Source of the DNA: Erysipelotrichaceae bacterium
Lineage (GTDB): Bacteria; Bacillota_I; Bacilli_A; Erysipelotrichales; Erysipelotrichaceae
Assembly: GCA_017561615.1 (NCBI GenBank)
Contig: JAFZBT010000113.1
Coordinates: 1-7,595, forward strand
DNA: 7,595 bases
Direction of reading: 5' to 3'
The position numbers and the translations under genes are program-made. Under the pieces are notes generated by a model. That model searched no databases. It saw nothing but the letters and a program-made list of their open reading frames with translations, and was not told where the DNA came from. Below are positions 6,469 to 7,595 of this stretch, in pieces; within the stretch, counting starts at the first letter, position 1; each line of letters starts with the position of its first letter.

Positions 6469-6904
6469 ACTGATAATCCTCCCTCAGCTTGCCGCAGGTA
6501 TCAAAACTCGGGCACTGCTGGCCGTCGCACTGGCACTGGATGTGCTTCTTGATGTTGCGGACGTCAAAGGCCTCAATTTCCTCTTCGTCATAACCGACCA
6601 GGAAATTGCGCTCATCGATCATGATCGGCCGCTTCATGGTTGAGGGATTGTTGCGGACGAATTCGATCAGCTCGTTGGTGGACATGGAATCGATGTCGAT
6701 GTCCTGTTCCCTGATGATCTTGGAACGCTTGGAAATGATGTCATCGATGCCGTTTTCACTGCGGCTGAGGATGTATTTCAGTTCGCTCTCCTTGAGAAGC
6801 GAATTGAAAATGTTCTTTTCCACGTAGTTTATTCCCTTTTCCTTTAACCAGTGTTTTGCTTTTCGGCAGGAAGCACAACCCGGTGAAGTATAGATAACCA
6901 GCAT
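6458..6904 (-). CDS. spx: Spx-family RNA polymerase-binding redox regulator with Cys-rich tail
   Basis: ArsC-like thioredoxin-fold regulator that binds the C-terminal domain of the RNA polymerase alpha subunit and reprograms transcription under thiol stress. Residues 1-110 closely follow B. subtilis Spx: MLVIYTSPGCASCRKAKHWL with the redox switch C10-x-x-C13, Gly52 (known in B. subtilis to be needed for alpha binding) in SENGIDDIISKRSK, and KRPIMIDE with Arg92, then VGYDEEEI. The start is the ATG at 6904, where homology begins, with GGGAGG 7 nt upstream; an ATG 14 codons earlier (6946) is in frame, but the added residues do not resemble Spx. At 148 residues the protein is about 17 longer than the 131-residue B. 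subtilis form. The tail after 120 contains H121, C124, C126, C131 and C137, which looks like a possible metal site. It is the first gene of the cluster. The family is secure; whether it is the main Spx or an MgsR-like paralogue is not. Confidence 0.95.
   Translation of the reverse strand: MLVIYTSPGCASCRKAKHWLKEKGINYVEKNIFNSLLKESELKYILSRSENGIDDIISKRSKIIREQDIDIDSMSTNELIEFVRNNPSTMKRPIMIDERNFLVGYDEEEIEAFDVRNIKKHIQCQCDGQQCPSFDTCGKLREDYQFEG
6478..6483 (-). promoter_or_regulatory. Shine-Dalgarno that fixes the TTG start of the muramidase gene
   Basis: GGGAGG on the minus strand sits 9 nt before TTG (6466-6468), inside the last codons of spx. No ATG occurs near this position in the same frame, and the next residues form the basic-then-hydrophobic anchor expected at an N-terminus, so TTG is the preferred start. 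Confidence 0.8.
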
Positions 6905-6911
6905 AACCTCG

Positions 6912-6917
6912 CCTCCC
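6912..6917 (-). promoter_or_regulatory. Shine-Dalgarno that selects the spx start at 6904
   Basis: GGGAGG on the minus strand is spaced 7 nt from the ATG at 6902-6904. A longer in-frame start at 6946 lacks a comparable site and would add 14 residues not found on Spx proteins. Confidence 0.75.
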
Positions 6918-6961
6918 GTTGTATACACATGGCCGCAGCCATTCATTCATCATCATTCAAC

Positions 6962-6984
6962 TGAAGAAAAGCCATTTTTCTTCA
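6962..6984. repeat. 9-bp perfect inverted repeat at the presumed spx transcription start
   Basis: TGAAGAAAA (6962-6970) and TTTTCTTCA (6976-6984) are exact reverse complements around a 5-nt centre. The repeat begins directly after the candidate -10 element and spans the expected transcription start. It could be an operator for a repressor or a 5' UTR hairpin; there is no U tract after it on the minus strand (the next bases are GTTGAATG), so it does not look like a terminator in the direction of spx. Confidence 0.65.
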
Positions 6985-7011
6985 TTTATATTGTACACTT
7001 TCCGCTGTCCA
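6985..7011 (-). promoter_or_regulatory. Candidate promoter of the spx-muramidase-mnmA-recD2 cluster
   Basis: On the minus strand TGGACA (7006-7011, 5 of 6 matches to the -35 consensus) and TATAAA (6985-6990, 5 of 6 to the -10) are separated by 15 nt, which is short. An alternative -10 is TACAAT (6990-6995), but its -35 would be poor (GGAATA). Either gives a 5' UTR of roughly 75-85 nt before spx. The rest of the gap from 6905 to 7111 holds the rplT terminator, one inverted repeat and a run of GAATGA-like repeats (about 6940-6960); I see no further gene in it. Confidence 0.5.
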
Positions 7012-7061
7012 TTATTCCACATGGTTTTTGTAAATAATCAAGGTTGGAAATCTTTTCAGGC

Positions 7062-7090
7062 ATAATAAAGCCCTCCGGTAAGGGAAGGCT
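7062..7090 (-). terminator. Intrinsic terminator after rplT
   Basis: AGCCTTCC (7083-7090) pairs with GGAGGGCT (7069-7076) as an 8-bp stem with one G-U pair and a 6-nt loop, followed by TTTATTATG. The U tract is moderate. It lies about 20 nt beyond the rplT stop codon and separates the ribosomal protein operon from the spx cluster. Confidence 0.85.
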
Positions 7091-7111
7091 GTATTATCAG
7101 TTGTCCGAGAA

Positions 7112-7480
7112 CTAGGCAGCAACCTTTTCCAGGGCCTTCTTGGCCTTCTTGGTCAGATCGGTGAAGCCCTTGGGATCGTGAATGGCGATCTCGCTGAGCA
7201 TCTTTCTGTTGACTTCGATCTTGGCCAGCTTCAGGCCGTGCATCAGGTTGGAGTAGTTGATGTCGTTGTTATGGGCGGCGGCGTTGATACGGGCGATCCA
7301 TAATCTTCTCATTTCTCTCTTGAGCTGTCTTCTGTCTCTGTAGGCGTACTTCAGTGAGTGCATTACCTGCTCATGAGCGGTACGGTACAGGGCATGCTTG
7401 GAACCAAAGTAACCCTTGGCCAGCTTTAAGGTCTTCTTATGACGTCTGTGGGTAACGGGACCGGTTTTAACTCTTGCCAT
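7112..7480 (-). CDS. rplT: Large ribosomal subunit protein bL20
   Basis: Ribosomal protein L20, which binds 23S rRNA early in 50S assembly. The 122-residue product begins [20 protein letters not shown] and contains the family signature around 51-70 ([20 protein letters not shown]). It is strongly basic and slightly longer than the usual 117-119 residues, because of a lysine- and alanine-rich end ([12 protein letters not shown]). The start is preceded by AGGAGG (7490-7495) with a 9-nt spacer, and this site overlaps the rpmI stop codon. It follows rpmI by 13 nt; infC usually comes next upstream, outside this window. In B. subtilis and E. coli L20 represses its own operon through a leader RNA, which cannot be seen here. 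Identification is certain. Confidence 0.99.
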   Translation of the reverse strand: MARVKTGPVTHRRHKKTLKLAKGYFGSKHALYRTAHEQVMHSLKYAYRDRRQLKREMRRLWIARINAAAHNNDINYSNLMHGLKLAKIEVNRKMLSEIAIHDPKGFTDLTKKAKKALEKVAA

Positions 7481-7493
7481 TATTCAATTCCTC

Positions 7494-7595
7494 CTACAGC
7501 TGGATCAGCGTCTTTACACGCTTGTAATCGCTGTTTGAAATAAGTGCGGATTTTCTCAGATGCACTTTCTGCTTGTGGGTCTTTCTGGGAGCCAG
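7494..7595 (-). CDS. rpmI: Large ribosomal subunit protein bL35, C-terminal 33 residues (cut by window edge)
   Basis: The last 33 codons and TAG stop of ribosomal protein L35 are present. The tail LAPRKTHKQKVHLRKSALIS is typical of L35, followed by NSDYKRVKTLIQL. The full protein is usually about 64-66 residues, so roughly half is missing beyond the right edge. The position immediately upstream of rplT is the conserved infC-rpmI-rplT arrangement. The stop codon TAG (7494-7496) forms part of the rplT Shine-Dalgarno sequence, which favours coupled translation. Confidence 0.97.
   Translation of the reverse strand: MAPRKTHKQKVHLRKSALISNSDYKRVKTLIQL

Noticed and set aside
5914..6552. Plus-strand open frame of 212 codons opposite the muramidase and spx genes
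   Set aside because: It spans the junction of two well-supported minus-strand genes and shows no family motif; a shadow frame.
6458..6904. Arsenate reductase ArsC
   Set aside because: The fold is shared, but the CxxC at residues 10-13, the conserved Gly52 and the overall match to Spx favour the RNA polymerase-binding regulator.
6905..6946. Longer spx start adding 14 residues
   Set aside because: Homology with Spx begins at the ATG at 6904, which has a well-placed GGGAGG; the added residues match no Spx and the upstream ATG lacks such a site.
6940..6960. Short GAATGA-type repeats in the spx leader as a tandem repeat or CRISPR-like element
   Set aside because: Only a few imperfect 4-7 base units over about 20 nt, without spacers; low-complexity sequence is a sufficient explanation.

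Overview
The window looks like an ordinary chromosomal segment of a low-GC-lineage Gram-positive (Bacillota) with fairly GC-rich coding DNA. A T-box leader on alaS, an Spx regulator, a YrrC-type RecD2 and GGAGG-type ribosome binding sites all point to Bacillota. The MnmA carries the N-terminal insertion I associate with Mollicutes and Erysipelotrichia, so an Erysipelotrichaceae-like host is my best guess; this is inference from memory of families, not a search.

Every supported gene is on the minus strand. From high to low coordinates: the 3' end of rpmI and complete rplT (ribosomal proteins L35 and L20), closed by a hairpin terminator; a 207-base intergenic region with a candidate promoter and a 9-bp inverted repeat; a tightly packed cluster of five genes (spx, a membrane-anchored Big2/GH25 muramidase, mnmA, recD2, 5-formyltetrahydrofolate cyclo-ligase); a strong-looking promoter and an alanine T-box riboswitch; and the first 180 codons of alaS, which runs off the left edge.

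The five-gene cluster has overlaps or gaps of +11 nt (spx/GH25), a 22-nt gap (GH25/mnmA), +23 nt (mnmA/recD2) and +8 nt (recD2/cyclo-ligase), with no internal terminator seen, so it is probably one transcript with translational coupling. It combines thiol-stress regulation, cell wall hydrolysis, tRNA U34 thiolation, DNA repair and folate recycling. mnmA, recD2 and alaS lie in the same relative order in Bacillus subtilis, so that part is probably ancient synteny, while the spx and muramidase genes in front are the more unusual addition.

I see no mobile element, CRISPR array, tRNA gene or phage gene, and no clearly new multi-gene system. The points most worth a second look are the cysteine-rich C-terminal extension on Spx, its coupling to a TTG-started extracellular muramidase with eight cysteines, and two inverted repeats placed on the two promoters.
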